A DNA stretch of 64,000 nucleotides from Apus apus (taxonomy: Eukaryota; Chordata; Aves; Apodiformes; Apodidae). The notes beneath the pieces were generated by a model. The model was not told the DNA's origin. It saw nothing but the letters and a program-made list of their open reading frames with translations, and made no database searches. Position 1 is the first letter of the stretch, and each line of letters opens with the position of its first letter. Made by a program: the position numbers and the translations under genes. Below, one piece after another: positions 46,401 through 59,900 of this stretch. Location: NCBI RefSeq assembly GCF_020740795.1, contig NC_067296.1:7231001-7295000 (forward strand), read 5' to 3'.

Positions 46401-49400
46401 TTTGTTCCAATGATGACTGTGTTGCTATGCATGATAGAAAATAAGATGCATCTTGGAAAGAAAAATAATTATCAAAGTTGTACCATCTCAACTTCATCAA
46501 ACATAGTATGTCTCTTACTGTTTTCTTCCACAACACACATCTCTGCTGATATCTCCATTCCAAAACAGGTAGGTAAAACATCTCACTGTCTAGGTAACTT
46601 GGTGCTCATGCAGGTAGCAGACCCTGGTGCAAGCTGGCCCCTCATGCAAGCCCGTTTCCAGTAGAGCTGGCCCAACTCAGTTTGACCCAGCACAGAGTCA
46701 GCTCACTGTGACTGCAGAGCCAAAATGCCAGGAAAATCCAGAATTTTAACAAAAAACAAGCTTCTGGAGGCAAAGCGCTTTAGTGGAAACTACCTGGGCA
46801 GCTCCAAGGGCTTAGGTGCCAAGAGGGAACTGCTGATTTCCTGGTGGGTAGCTGTCAGTATGACCAAACCCACCTTGCTCCCAGTAATCCCACTTCAGGG
46901 GTCCATGGGGAGCTGCTGTGCTGGGGGTGGCACATGACCGCGTGGCACGGAGAGGAGTGGGGACACAGCCACCTCTCCATGGCCTCTGACTCAGCTCAGC
47001 CTCAGCACAGGCCTGAGACCTGCTTCTCTATGAGCTACATCAGCCCAAACTAATCCCCAAACAGGGAACCAAAAGACATCAGGAAAACACTGCAATCCCT
47101 GGTTTTAGCATGACCTTGGCAAGGCTGGGCAGAGGCTGGCATTAGCTGTCTATGGGAGCAGAAGCAGGTCTGGGCTGGAAGTGTTCCCCTGCTCCCTGGT
47201 TTCCAGAGTTGTGTAATTCCTTCACCCAAAACAGCTGAAGCCACTAACTACTGCATTTCACCTCCCCCCTCATGTGTGCTGTTACACTGCAGGTTTAAGG
47301 GTATTTCAGGGCTATGCTTGTACCATCCAGTAACATTTCCAGTCTGCAGTAAGATGCATTAGCCAAGAGCTCAAAATGCCATTTACTGAATTCACCAAGG
47401 GAAACTACAGCACAACGTTAAGGAATTCAATAGATGATGCAGCTCAGGGCTCAAGCAAAGTTAACAGACCCGTGGTCTGATTTTGTGAACACTTGCAAAT
47501 GTCAATTTAAGGCTTGTAAAAGGAGAACCTGGGGTATTACAACTGTATCAGCAATTGTCCTAATTGAAGGATTCCCTCAGGTCCTTTAACTGAGATAGAA
47601 GAACCACAGAATTGGTTTTGGTTATAATGAATGTAAGTACTGTGCTCCTCACTATGCACCTGTTCTGACCCCTGAAATCTGCTGCTCACCCACAACCAGC
47701 CAAGTGCAGGTGTAAAGAGTAATACTCAGTGAACAAGCCAGGTGATATGTAACCAGGTAAAAATGCACCCTAGATAATGTATAAACAGACACCTATGGGC
47801 AAAGTTGCATCTCCAGAAGAAGAGAAGGAGAATTTTCCTCTCCACTTCTCACTCATCAGGTGCATGAAGGCTGCACCAGGGGGACTGGGCACTTGAGACC
47901 CAGCAGGTTTTGGTTATGAGGAGTGCAGCTTTTGGGTAGGAGCCTCATAGAGATGCCTCCAAAGAGCCCTTCCATGTGCTGCCTTAGGCTGGGCTGGTGA
48001 GCCCAGCACTGTGCCCTGCTGACACACAGTATTTCAACTGTTCAGGAATACAAAATCTCTCCCATCTGGAAACCCCTCCTTTACAGAGTGGAGCATGATA
48101 GAGCATTTCAGGGCCCTGTGTTTGTGCTTCTCACTTGCCATGCTCTGAGCAGACAGTCAACAAGCTACCAGGCATGCAGTGCTACATCCACAGCAGGAGA
48201 AAATCCAGAGGAAGGAATTAAGAAACATGTTAAGAGACAAAGTGCTGTCAGAGGCAGCCACCTCAGCACTGTTACTGTAAAAAACCTCTCTTCCTGTCCA
48301 TGCTAACCTGCTGTCTTTGACAGAGGTGTTCACCTGCCCTGGGAAGAACTCATGCAATCCTGTGGGGCTGTTGTCTCTGGAAATCCCTCTGTCCCCTGAG
48401 CTAGCTGAGCTTGCAAGGTAGAGAAAGTGCCAGCCAGGGAAAATGCTTTTGGGCTAGCTGGTGGAATACTGAGATTTTTCTGCTATGTATTAGAGGAGAA
48501 ATGGCTCTCCCTTGACTCCCAGAAGCACAGCCTGATACAGTGCTGCCCTTCCAAAGATGCTTTGTTTTCCTGACAAACAGGAAACAAAACACCCCTTGAG
48601 ACATTAACTGCAGATGACCAAAGCTTTACTACGGTCGTGAGAGAGGACTGCAGGTCAAGTCCAGGTCTTATTTGGCCATTAAGATATTGATTTCCTACTG
48701 ACTTTGCCTGCTGAGCTTCCTACAGAGAAAAGCCTTCCTTAGCTGGGTCCACCACCAGATCCTGCCACTGGGACATTAGGTGATCCTGCAAAGTGGGGAA
48801 AGCGTACAGGAATTTTTGCCTCCAAGAAAAGGGCATGAAGTTTTTCTGTAAGATGAAGGGGAGGTCTCCATCTGATTTATTTGCAACCCTTTTCAAACAA
48901 ACCCTTACTACCATTTGCTGTAAGCATTTCCCATTAGCCTGCAGTTTCGCAGGGCACAAATATTGCCAAACAGCAAGGACTGAGAGGATCAGACAGTCTG
49001 GGCACCCTGCTCAGCCCTGTGGCTCCTGCCAGCAGGATCTGGAAGTGTGGCTGGAGAAGGGGTGAGAGAAGGTGTCCCAGGCCCTGCCAGGGGGCTCTGG
49101 GTGCAGATACAGCCTTTGCACAGCATGTAACACTTTCCTAGTGCCTTTCCTGATGAATAGCTCTGCCGCTCAGTCAATCCCCGGTATAATTACACACATC
49201 ATGTATCATTCCAAGCAGATTCCTTTTGAAACCAAGAGCTTAATTGTGACCTACTTTTTTGTTACCTGCTTATGGAAGTTTTTGAAAGGCCTTTGAAATC
49301 CAGGATGCTAAATGGCTGCATGAATGGTACATGCAGGAGAAGGAAACCCTTTTTTTCTTCCTTGTTCCACCCTTTCCCTGCCCCAAGGATGACTTTTATT

Positions 49401-52400
49401 CTAAGCATTGTGTATGTCAACCTCTGCTTCCACAAATCAATTATTAATACAGGGTTGATTAGGCCTAACACACCCTGGCTCTTTGCAACCTCAGAGTTGA
49501 GAAGAAAATTACAGAGAGATAAAAGTCTTAATAATATGGATATATGTTAAGTGGAGATCCACCTAAAATCACATGGCTTTGGTTCTTAATCAGAAGAGAC
49601 TGAAACAGGTGAAGGGGCTGCAGGTCTCTCTCACTGTATGTCTCCCTTCGGCACATCTGTCTCTTAAAACACCACCACTTGCCTCAAATTCTTCTGATCT
49701 GTTTCTATTGATCATTGGACATCCATGGGCTGAGAATCACGGGCCAGTTTCCCCTCTGCAGTGACCAGGTCTGCTGGAGCCACAGCACTTACAGTCTCTA
49801 ACCTGCAGCAGCAGGCAGGCACCTCTTGCTCCCCCACCTCTCCTCTCCTGGGGCAGGCTCTCCTGGAGTCCCTACTCAGCCTACAGCTCTACGTGAAATC
49901 AAGGTTACCTGGCCTGGAAGAAAACCACCTACTTTTGGAGCAGCTCCCTTTTTCCCCCTCCACACCACAGTGATAGCCCCCCTGTGCCTGGTTCCACAAT
50001 GTGTCCCTCAGGCCTCACTGCTCCCAGGGTGCTGAGGGTGATGGAGGTCTGGAGAGGGGCTAACAGCCTGTGTTGTAGCTGGAGGACAGAGAGGATTAGG
50101 CAGGAAGGAAGGAGAGGCAGCATGGGGTTAGCACTGTGCCTGGATTTGGGGTGGGAGAGCCCAGTGCAGGCAGTGGATTTGGATTTACAGGCAGCCTGTT
50201 CTGGCTGGGAAGGGGACAGTGTCATTGAGAGGGAGCAAGAACGGGGAAAGGAGATCATGTTTTCTCAATGCTCTTATCTGAAGAAAACCCTTAATAAGGA
50301 TTGGGATGAGCTCAGATAGAAGGGAGGGTTACCTGTGAGACAGTGAAAAGCTGGTGGCAGGCAGTGGGCAGCCTGGGAATGGGGAGAGCTGCCTGGAGCC
50401 TTCACCCTCCATTCCAGAGGAGCAGGCACGTGCGCATGCTGCGCTGCCAGCCTGCATCTGCCTCCACAGACAGCCCTACTTGCTCGTCTACAACCTTGTA
50501 GAAAAGTTTGGATAATTTACTTGGCTAATAATGGAAAACATTGCCTTGGGCAAGCAGGGTCAGGGGTTCAAATGAACCCAGACCCCAAAGATAAGGACAT
50601 GATGTAGCAGCACTCCTCTGACAACTTCCTCCTCTCCTCACCAGGAGATGCAGTTCTCACCACTGCTGGTTCTTTTCTGTTTGAGTTCATTCAGCTCTAA
50701 GGTTTTCTGGGGAAATGTGAAAATTCAGTCTTCTTTGATGAAAAGAAGGCCTCCCTCCATTCTCTCAAGAAACAAAACCAGAGACAACTATTGTGTACTC
50801 TAGTCTGCCAGAGAGTCCATGAAATACAGGAGTGCTGAAAGACACCTCCACTGACAAAGTGCTTTCCTTACAATCTCAGCATGGATGCAAGTGGGGATAT
50901 GAGAAATCTGCAGGCTACTCTGCAGGATACCAGTCATGTTGGACCAAACACCTCCCTGAGCCCTGGATGCATCAGACCAGGGATTTCAGGATAAGACACT
51001 GGGATGAGGTTTTTGCCTACTACAACACTGACAGTTCTTCTTGACCTCAGCAAAAGCCCTTTCAAAGTCTCCTGGGAAAAGCCATGACATGTATGACCCA
51101 AGGAAGAGAGGTTTAGCAGAAGTATTAGTGAGGCACAAATGCGAACTGTTATCCTCATCCCTCACCCATAAGTGGCTGCTCTCAAAGAAGCACAGGAATG
51201 GGATTAACAAATTGAAAACTCACTGGTTGTTAGAGCTACAGAAATACTCGTGGTATGTGTGTGTTGGTTTGTGGCTGGCTAGGTGAGGGTGGTCAGTGTA
51301 GGACACTGGCAGAGTATGTCTCCATTCTCTGGGCTCCAGGTCTAGCAGCAATTCCAGTCTTTCCTGGTATTTCCATCCTAGCAAGGGAAGTTGCTGTACT
51401 GAGTGAAGCTGCAATATACCAGGAACCATCAGTCAGATGGTTCCTCTCTGAAGAAATTCCTCTCTTAGGGCTTGGAGAACTCAGAAGTGCCATTATTTCC
51501 TGCACTTAAAATGACTAGTAATCAAAAGCCTTGTTTGGAAAGCCCCATTTGTGCCTCACACAACCCTAGGCTCTGATGTATACTAAAATCTCACTTTAAT
51601 TATGCATGAAATGTATGTCTTTGGCTTTTAGGGACAGAGGAAACAGTTTTGTCTTGGGAATAAGTGAGGATTATTTTGGCCTGGAGTCAAGAACACACAG
51701 GCCAGGTTTTGTTCATTTCAGTTGGTTTTGGGTTACTTTCTAAGTGCAAGCAGCTGTTTGACCAGGGCCCATTTCCTACAGAAAAGAAAGTTATTGTGTC
51801 CTCAGCAAATTCTCTCAATGCACCATTTCAAAACCAGAGCAGGCAGCTTAATGCCTGTTTCCCCAGCTGCAGGGCTGCTGCCTCACGGATCTTGGGTGAC
51901 TCCAGAGGACATGTAGCCCTGTTCAGAGTTGTGTTCCACCCCTCTCCACCTGAAAATCCAACTATGAATCCTCCAGCACCGCCAAGCACCTAAATAGTTT
52001 TAAAACTGGGTTAAGGAGCCTGAAAAAGGGTTGCAAATCACATAAGTATCTTAGAAAACATTGCCTCTCATTTTCTGCTCATTTGTGTGCCCTCTTCCCT
52101 GGCCCACAAGTCCTGGCTGCCAGTCTGCCACAGCACTTGCATGTATTTGCAGACCCTTCAGCTGATCTCAGCTGAGCAGTGGGTCTGGGGACGTGACAGT
52201 TTCCTGTGATCCCAGCTAAAATTCAGATGATGCTGACTTCCCACATCCAGCCAGCGGACATCAGATGTGCCTCTGAGCTGCTGCATCAAAGGTATCCACC
52301 ACTCAGCACAGAGACACAAAAGTTATCAGGAAAACTGCTAATACATGACTGCAGATCCCACCTTCACATTGGCCATGTTTGGACCTCCAACCACATTCCT

Positions 52401-53757
52401 GCTCTCCCAGCCCTGTGCTGGTTTCCCCGGGTCTCTCTGTGGTCATTTGCACAAAGCCCAGCACCTGGAATATATCCATGCTCCCCTCCTCCTCTCTCTT
52501 CTCTTTCTTTTCCTCTGTCAGTCACCTCTCCCACCCACTGCTCACTAACCCCTCTCTGAGCTCACCCCATGCCTGTGCCAGCTGGCATGGAGGGCAGCAG
52601 GACCTCGGCCAGGCCAGTGCCTGACCTGCCATGGCAGCTCCTGTTTATGTCTCAGAGAGAGCTGACATTATTCCATCTTGCAGGGCTGTTACACAGCCAA
52701 GGGCTCAGCGCTCCTGCCTCTGCCCCAAATCACTCATGCCAGGTCTGTCTGTGTGTCGTAGGTCTGGACTTCCCTCCTTGTTACTCATGGTGGTAAAAAG
52801 AGGCTTTTCATGACCTCTTAAGTTCACACCAGCTTTTCCTGGAGGAGAAAGCCTTGTCTAGACCTCCCTCCCATCACAGCCATGCATGGGGAGTTGCTTG
52901 GACCTTGCAGCACAGCTGCTGCCTCAAAAACCACGTCTGGCTGGTCGTGCTCATTGATAATTTGGGGAACGTGGCAGGAGATGAGGTCCCTTCCACTGCC
53001 CACAGGTGCCTGGCAGGGCAGATGGGGGGGCTGAGTTTGTTGGTGAGGCTGGGAGGGCTGGGGGACAGGGAGCCAAGAGGGGTGGAGGAACAGAGGGGAA
53101 GCTCCTCATGGTGTGCACAGCTATGGACTCATCCCAGCTCTGCCTCTGACAGAAGGAACTCTGGTTTCCCAGCTGGCGCCAAGTCCTAAGGGGAACTGAA
53201 TGCAGTGCAGGACCCAGGGAGAGACACGGCCCCTCTCAGTCACCTGGCTCTAATGTGGATTTTACTTTTCCTCTGATTGCACGGAAGTGACTCAAGAGGT
53301 GAATGCAAAAATTCTTAACAGTTGTTACAGGCCATGGCCCTGGCAGCCATGTGACTGGACTGTGATCCCCGCATCTACACCAGCCAGCATCTGAGCAATT
53401 CTCATGGGTTTCAGTGGGATGCTACACAGACTGAGGTGTTTCTTTGTCAAAAGCTGTCCCTAGTAAGCAGGAAGCTGTGCTACACAGGACCCTCTCCTGT
53501 GCTCAGCACAGGCTGAACAAAATCCAAGTGCCACTGTGCTCTGCGGCAGGCATCTTGCTCATGATCTCACTTTTGACTTCAGGAGCATCCCAAGAGCTGC
53601 CTATTTCCAGATTATGCTTCCGAGGAAGAGCAAACAATGCTGAGCTGCCATGATATATTTAACGATGAATCATTCTCTTAAAAATTATCAGCTGTGAAAG
53701 GCTTTCACCACTCTGGGGATAATGCAATGAGGTATTTCATGTGAATCAGTGTGGAGC
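43449..53757. other. Intronic sequence without a recognised gene
   Basis: Moderately GC-rich intron with no recognised gene, RNA or transposon. Open frames present are short (mostly under 120 codons) and lack domains. Confidence 0.6.
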
Positions 53758-53935
53758 ATCTCCATGGCAACCCCATCCTTGCAGTTTGCCAACAGTTGGG
53801 GTAACCGGCCTGGAAGAGTTGCAGAAAATAAACCCGCATATTATGGGTTTTTAAAGGAAAATTCAGGCCTGTTTCGAATTACAAGTGGCTTGTCTGTATG
53901 CTCAGCTGAGGCTTGTTTGGTTGGCATATTGTGAG
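53640..53935. promoter_or_regulatory. Candidate intronic regulatory block with X-box
   Basis: A compact block with an RFX-like site (53758-53771; GTTGCCATGGAGAT on the minus strand), homeodomain-like cores (GATGAATCATTC, AAAATTATCAGC), GGATAATGCAATG and GTAACCGG. Clustering of distinct factor-like motifs in repeat-free sequence is the basis; conservation is not tested. Confidence 0.28.
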
Positions 53936-56900
53936 ACCTTCAGTGGGTGTCACTACCCAGGGAGGTAAGTCATCATCTCCATGTAGCATCATCCCCACCA
54001 GCTGGGGCAGAGACCTGAGGGCTCCTTCTCCACAGCACCCCACTCCTCACACACATGGCTGAGCAGCCACGGGCTGGGCCCAGGGACCTGCAGCAGCCAC
54101 TGGCCATGGAGGCATGTGAGTACAGGCAGAGGCGAGTAAGCTGATTGTGATGCTCAGAAGCCAGTGCTTGATTTAGCAGTTTGCCTCCTACTCTCAAAAA
54201 AGGAGTAGGCACCACGGGGCAGATCAACATCAGGCTGCAGGCAGCCGAGCAGGCACGTGGATCCTAAGCCCAGCCCGAGGGCACTGATGGAGGCAATGCA
54301 GATTCCACCCTGGGTACAGCATTTCTGCCTGACAGTGATTTTAAAGCAGCTGAAATGCCTGTGATGTGCTCAGAACCCTGTTTCCAGCAGATGCTCCAGA
54401 GCCTGCGGTATTTGGGAAGAGAGGAGGAAGCATCTGCATCACCACGGGAGCTTGATCCCTAGGATGTGTTTTCGGCAGGCTCAGAGAATGCCCTGTCATG
54501 TTCCCCAGGCTGGTGTGAGCTCTGGGAGGATGGTTCATAGAAGACTGCTGCCCCTGCCTCCCAGAAATACCAGGGCAAGACACAGAAATACCCTGTGCAA
54601 ATATGACATGTTACTGAACAGCCTCTTGCATTACTCCAGAGATGAGTTTTTAAGACCATTAAGTGCTGGGGCAAGTCTCATAGGAAAAATATATTCCAGT
54701 TCGCTCTTTGGCTCTAGCACAGGTGTTAAGACTCTCCCTGGTTCAGTAATGTGAATCCTATAGAAAGGGAAAAAGTGTAGTTTTTCTCCATGATAGCAGG
54801 ATTTTCATGAAGTTTCTTAAAAATAGCATGCTGTGAAAGAATGCTATGGCTTATTTAACATGCATCAGGTCAGTCTGGGGTCTGTGTCTGTCTCAAGGAA
54901 GGAAAAAGTAGAGAAGGGCAAGTTCCTTTAGGGAATGAAATTGTTGTTTTGATGCAGATTGCTGGGCATTAGCAGGGCAGTCTGTGAATTCTGCTCAAGA
55001 ATGCTAGGAATGGGGAGAGCAGAGGAGCTGGACAATCATCCGAACTTCCAAGCCTCAGCCCATTCCTGGTGCTCCATAGCCCTGGGAACATGTGAGCTCT
55101 GCTGAGCTTTGTCCCATGTGAATACCTAACAGGTTTTATGGCTGGTATTTGGAGCTTGAAAACCCAGCCTGAGGCAACATAAAACATCATTTTCCCCTCA
55201 GTATTATGTGGTGAGTGACTCCAACCCATCTTTATTTTCTCTAAAGCATTATGAAAGACTAAACACTCCAAGAAGATGGCATCCATTCACAGCACGCCAA
55301 GGGCCACTGGCAGTGCTAATAAAAATTCTAATTGCAAGAGGATAACTATCAATCTCTCTGACTCATGCTAGGGAAGATGCTGAAATGGCACTCTTGTTTC
55401 CATTTCTCCAGCACTCTGTTGCAATGATAACATCTATAAAGCACATGCAGTTCTTGATATGTTTTCTAATTTCATTGCACATATCCCTTATATTTCCGCA
55501 TTAAAAATAAGGAAAAAACATAGGAGGAAAGGATGAAAAATGGCAGACAGAAGAGGGAGAAAAATGGGTAAGGGAGGAGTAAGAAGATAAATAGTTTGAC
55601 TTCTGCCAACCTAAGATTTTTCAGTCTTTTAAAAAATTTGAACCGAATATTTATCCATCTCTCCATTTTTCACTTCTCCAAAATTTCACTATCCTACATG
55701 CTGCTAGGTCAGCCTGGCTGCCATGCCCAATCCCTGTGCTGGAGGCTACCTCCTCTCCCACCCAGTGGACACAGGCCAGTTGGCTACAAGCACTGATCAG
55801 GAGAGCCAGTCCTTCTGCCACATGGAGAATTTCCAGGACACTGGGATATATCCCAAGAAAGCACCAAATCCAGCTCATGGAAGTAAATCTAAGGATGTAT
55901 CCATTATCATATTAATCCTCCTACTAAGTTCCAGCCAAAAGAATTGTGTCTTGGCACAGCCCCAGAGCACATGAGCCCATCCACATTGTCACCGCTCTAC
56001 CTTGGTCTCAGCCACAATCAGACAGTCCAGCCTCAGGGAACAAATGTGAGCAAAATCTAATTTTTTGCTGGATCAACCTTAATTGTAAATCAATAGCTGA
56101 AGGTTTTTTTTGCAGGATGCTTCGGCACTGACCAGGATGAAACTTAAGTCCAAGTGTTGCTACAGATCCTGGTGCAGGTGATAGAGCCTGGCTGGGTCAG
56201 GAAGGCTGAATAGGACAGTCATGAAAGTCTGTCTTTGGGCAGTCACCAACACCCCCACTGCCTCACGAGTACAAAGATGATGAATTACACTGTAGCACCA
56301 CAGACAGGCTGGTTGTAACTGAAGTGAAATGACAGAAACTGGTATTTTGGGATTTACTGGGAGGTGCAGATCAATCCATCTATCCCCATCACTACCTGCC
56401 TGCCCATGATATCTCACTCACTGAATGGCTCCTATTTAGCTTTCAGCAGTGTCTGGACTAGCAGAGTCTGTCTGGAGAAGGGAGAGAATGTAAATATGCA
56501 GGCTAAGCTTGGTGATGCTTGTTTGGTTGTTAATATGTAAAACCTGAGGCCTGACTCTGCCAGCTGACCACAATATTTAGTATTACTCTATGATAAAAGT
56601 ATTTGCAAAAGTTCACATTTGAGGAAGGCTGAAAGGAATGTGTATACATGTATGTAGGTATGTTCTGGTTTTGGGAGAATGGAAACTCAACCACCCATAT
56701 CATAAGGGAGCTCCAGGTGCTCTGTCTATGCTCTCAGCTTGGACAATGCCAGAGCCAGGATTTCTGGGTTTCCTGTCTATACTCCTTTTATGCATGACAT
56801 TGTCTAGATGTACTTAAGTTGATTTGGCATTGCTAGGGTCAGAGCACAACTCTCAACATCCTGCCTTCAGACAAGACCATTGGTCCAAATTGGCATTCAG

Positions 56901-59900
56901 GAGGTCTCCTCCACCAAAGACAAGTGGTGACAGAACAGAGTGACCAAGACAGGCTGCTGAGAGGCTCTGTCCCACAGTCTGCCTGCTCCAGCTGGGCAGG
57001 GCTGTGGGCTCCTTTTTCTCCCAGATGCTCCAGCCTGCCAGTTCCCATCTGTTCCCCTTCCCAGTAACACTTGAGTACCAGCGTCTCTCTGCTGTTGCCC
57101 ATATTTTATTGATAAAAACTTGATCACTCCCTTTGGCAGATAATGCAAGAAGTTTGGCTTACAAAGAAGTGTCTCACCCTTCTCTGTTTTGTTTCTATTT
57201 GGTTTCTGTCCACATTCTCTCTATGCAAGCCCATTGCAGCCTGAGCTGAACTACGCTTACCAGCTGGGCTTGGGTATCCTACTGACCACCAGATAACACT
57301 GAAATCACTAATTAACAGGCTCTGGCAAAGCACTGCCTGTAGTTAGCACCCTGCAAATGTGCAATGCCAGTCATGTCCAAAAGGACAGGTTTTCCTTCCT
57401 CATGTCTGCCAAGAACCATTTCATAGATTTCTATGAAGCAAAAATAAACCTTGGTGGACAGAGCAGGCCTGGACACGTAATATCCTATGGAGTAATAAAA
57501 TGTCACTGTCCTGCCCCCAGAGTGGCAGTCCTTCTCTGCACACACAGTGTCACACTGCTGGCAATACATGTTTGTAACAGGAATAAGATCAGTGAATCTC
57601 TACCATGTATGTTAGAAAGAACAGAGACTTTTTTTAGAAGGAAAGACAAATACATGCTTTCTGAGGCCTCCGTCTGCCATGAGGTTGGGTAGTACAGCTG
57701 ATATCAGCAATAAAATAAGATCTCACTGATTTTAAGGAGACTCAGCAGAGCACATTGGAGTGCAGGCTTGGGACCTGCGATGCTATTTTCAGTGCTGTGT
57801 TCTTTTCATATTCATGCCATTGGTGGATTTGCAGCATGCAAGCAGGCAAGCCACAGAGGGGAGGTTAAAAATACTTTTTCTGAATACATAGCCCTAAACA
57901 GGGGAGACTGAATTTCATCCTGTTCAGATAAGGAAATTGAATATGCCATTTTGATAACATTATTTTCAAGAGGTGAGTTTTCCTCTGGAAGCTGCCACCC
58001 TATTAATACTCTATGTCCAGGTCTTACCTTTCATTGCTTGCATTTTGTATCACCAAGTGACATCTGTGGCAGAGATAAATTGACCATTACCCCAGTCGTA
58101 TTGGCAACACTGTGTCTTCCAGAGGTTAAATGACTTTGTCAATGTCCTATTAATAAAGAATTCATTACTCTTTATTGCCTGCTTCCTTCTACGTACCCTG
58201 AAATCTGTATTTCTCCCTCGGCTGAGAGCAGAGTCCTCAGTATCTCAATTCTCAAGCCTCAAAGACCCCCAGCCTCCCATCAGAGTAGGTAACTTAACAT
58301 AAAAGCTCAACAATGTCCTTTTACTGTGTTGTCTTAGTGGTCTATATTGATAGCTGCAAAAGACAGTCATGGCTAACTCCCAAATGCTCACTTTTTTAAA
58401 AAAATCCCTCTGATTTTGCTTCCTGGACATGTATGCAGCAGCATGTGCTTGTGTGATTTTAAAGATGTTTTTTGCAAACATTATTTGCAACCACTTTCTC
58501 CTATGGACCCACTGGTAACAGCTGACCAGAGCCTGAGGATGCTCTGGAGGAATACAGCCCGGAGGTCCTCTCCCTGGTCCTCACTATCACCAAAAGTTAA
58601 AACTTTCACAACATTTTTTAACCTTTCTACTGCTTGAGCTCTGACAGCTAGAGAATTATCCATTTCCTCGAAAACCAACTTATAAAATGAATAATTCTGA
58701 TAGGTGGCAGGATAACATTGTCCTGTTTTGTAGGAATTTATGTTCTGAAGCAATACGAGTTGAGTAATAAACAAAGTAGAAAACCAGAAAGATATGTGAA
58801 CACAAATTTACATGGTTGGTATGACAACAGGGATGTTTTGTTTAGATAAGACTGAAAGGCCTTGAGGGGGGAATGAAAGAATACATACACTTTAAAAATG
58901 CAAATCTGGAATGGATTCCCCAAGACAGACAAGAATTCATTAATATTTTCCTTCAGAGGGAAGATAAGGTTGGCACACAGGAGAATTAACCTGAGAATCA
59001 TCAGTTCACAACAAGTGGAAACCAAGTGGTAAACACACCTCGTGATGATTACATTACAGCTGCAACTGGGAGGGATATTTAATTATTAATTGTTAATCAT
59101 ATGAACAAGTAAATTTACTCTTCCTTCATTAACAATGCTCTGTGTGTTTGAGAGATTAAGATCTACAGCCCCTCAGCACCAATTACACTCAGGCTTAAAA
59201 GTTCCCCCCAGGTTCAGGATTGAGTTTGCATGTGCCAGGAACCTCCAGGAATCCCCGTTTTCATGGGTGAAGCCCTGGTGATCTCCCAGAGAGAGGCATG
59301 AACTGGGGGAAACCCATTGCAGTCGGAGCCTCACCGTGGTAACAAAAGATTAAAACTGGCCACTGGTTTTGTTACTTACGGAGATTTTGGTTTGCAAGGT
59401 CCTACAAGACAAAGCAGCTGGACTCCCCGGGAGCAGCTGCCATTTTCCAGCATGCTGGAGAAGAACCTTGTTCTCTCCCTCAGATACATGAGACTGAGCC
59501 TGTGAGGACAGTGGGGTGGTGGAGAAAGCCACCAGAGCAAAGTCAGCCTGGCCTGGCAGGTGCTACACTATCCCAGCGGCTACCAGACAGGGAACTGAAT
59601 ACTCCCTTTCCTTCCCAAATTGCAGCACTTTCCACCTTGGCTCTGTCTCTAATAGCCAAGGTGGTTGTAAGGTCACTGTAGACTCAGCCTTTTAATATGT
59701 TACAGGAACTGCTCTGAAGCAGTGCTGGGTTTCTTAGTCTCTCTTTTCACTGCAGATGTAAAGTCAGAGCGAGCAGCCATGGCAGGACTGTCCCTTGGAC
59801 CTGGGAGCTGGACTGGTCCCAGGCAGCCCAACCAGGAGCTGGGAACTTGCACAAGGGCAGTGGAGCCGTGCAGAGCCACAGCAGGGAGAACATTCAGCAG

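Noticed and set aside
52975..53010. Possible CR1-like segment (ATGAGGTCCCTTCCACTGCC)
   Set aside because: Similarity is limited to a short common stretch and there is no ATTCTATGA-type 3' end nearby.
57905..58160. Possible reverse-oriented MIR relic (TTCAGATAAGGAAATTGA and AGAGGTTAAATGACTTTG)
   Set aside because: The two short matches are about 200 bases apart with no alignable sequence between them; too weak to call by eye.
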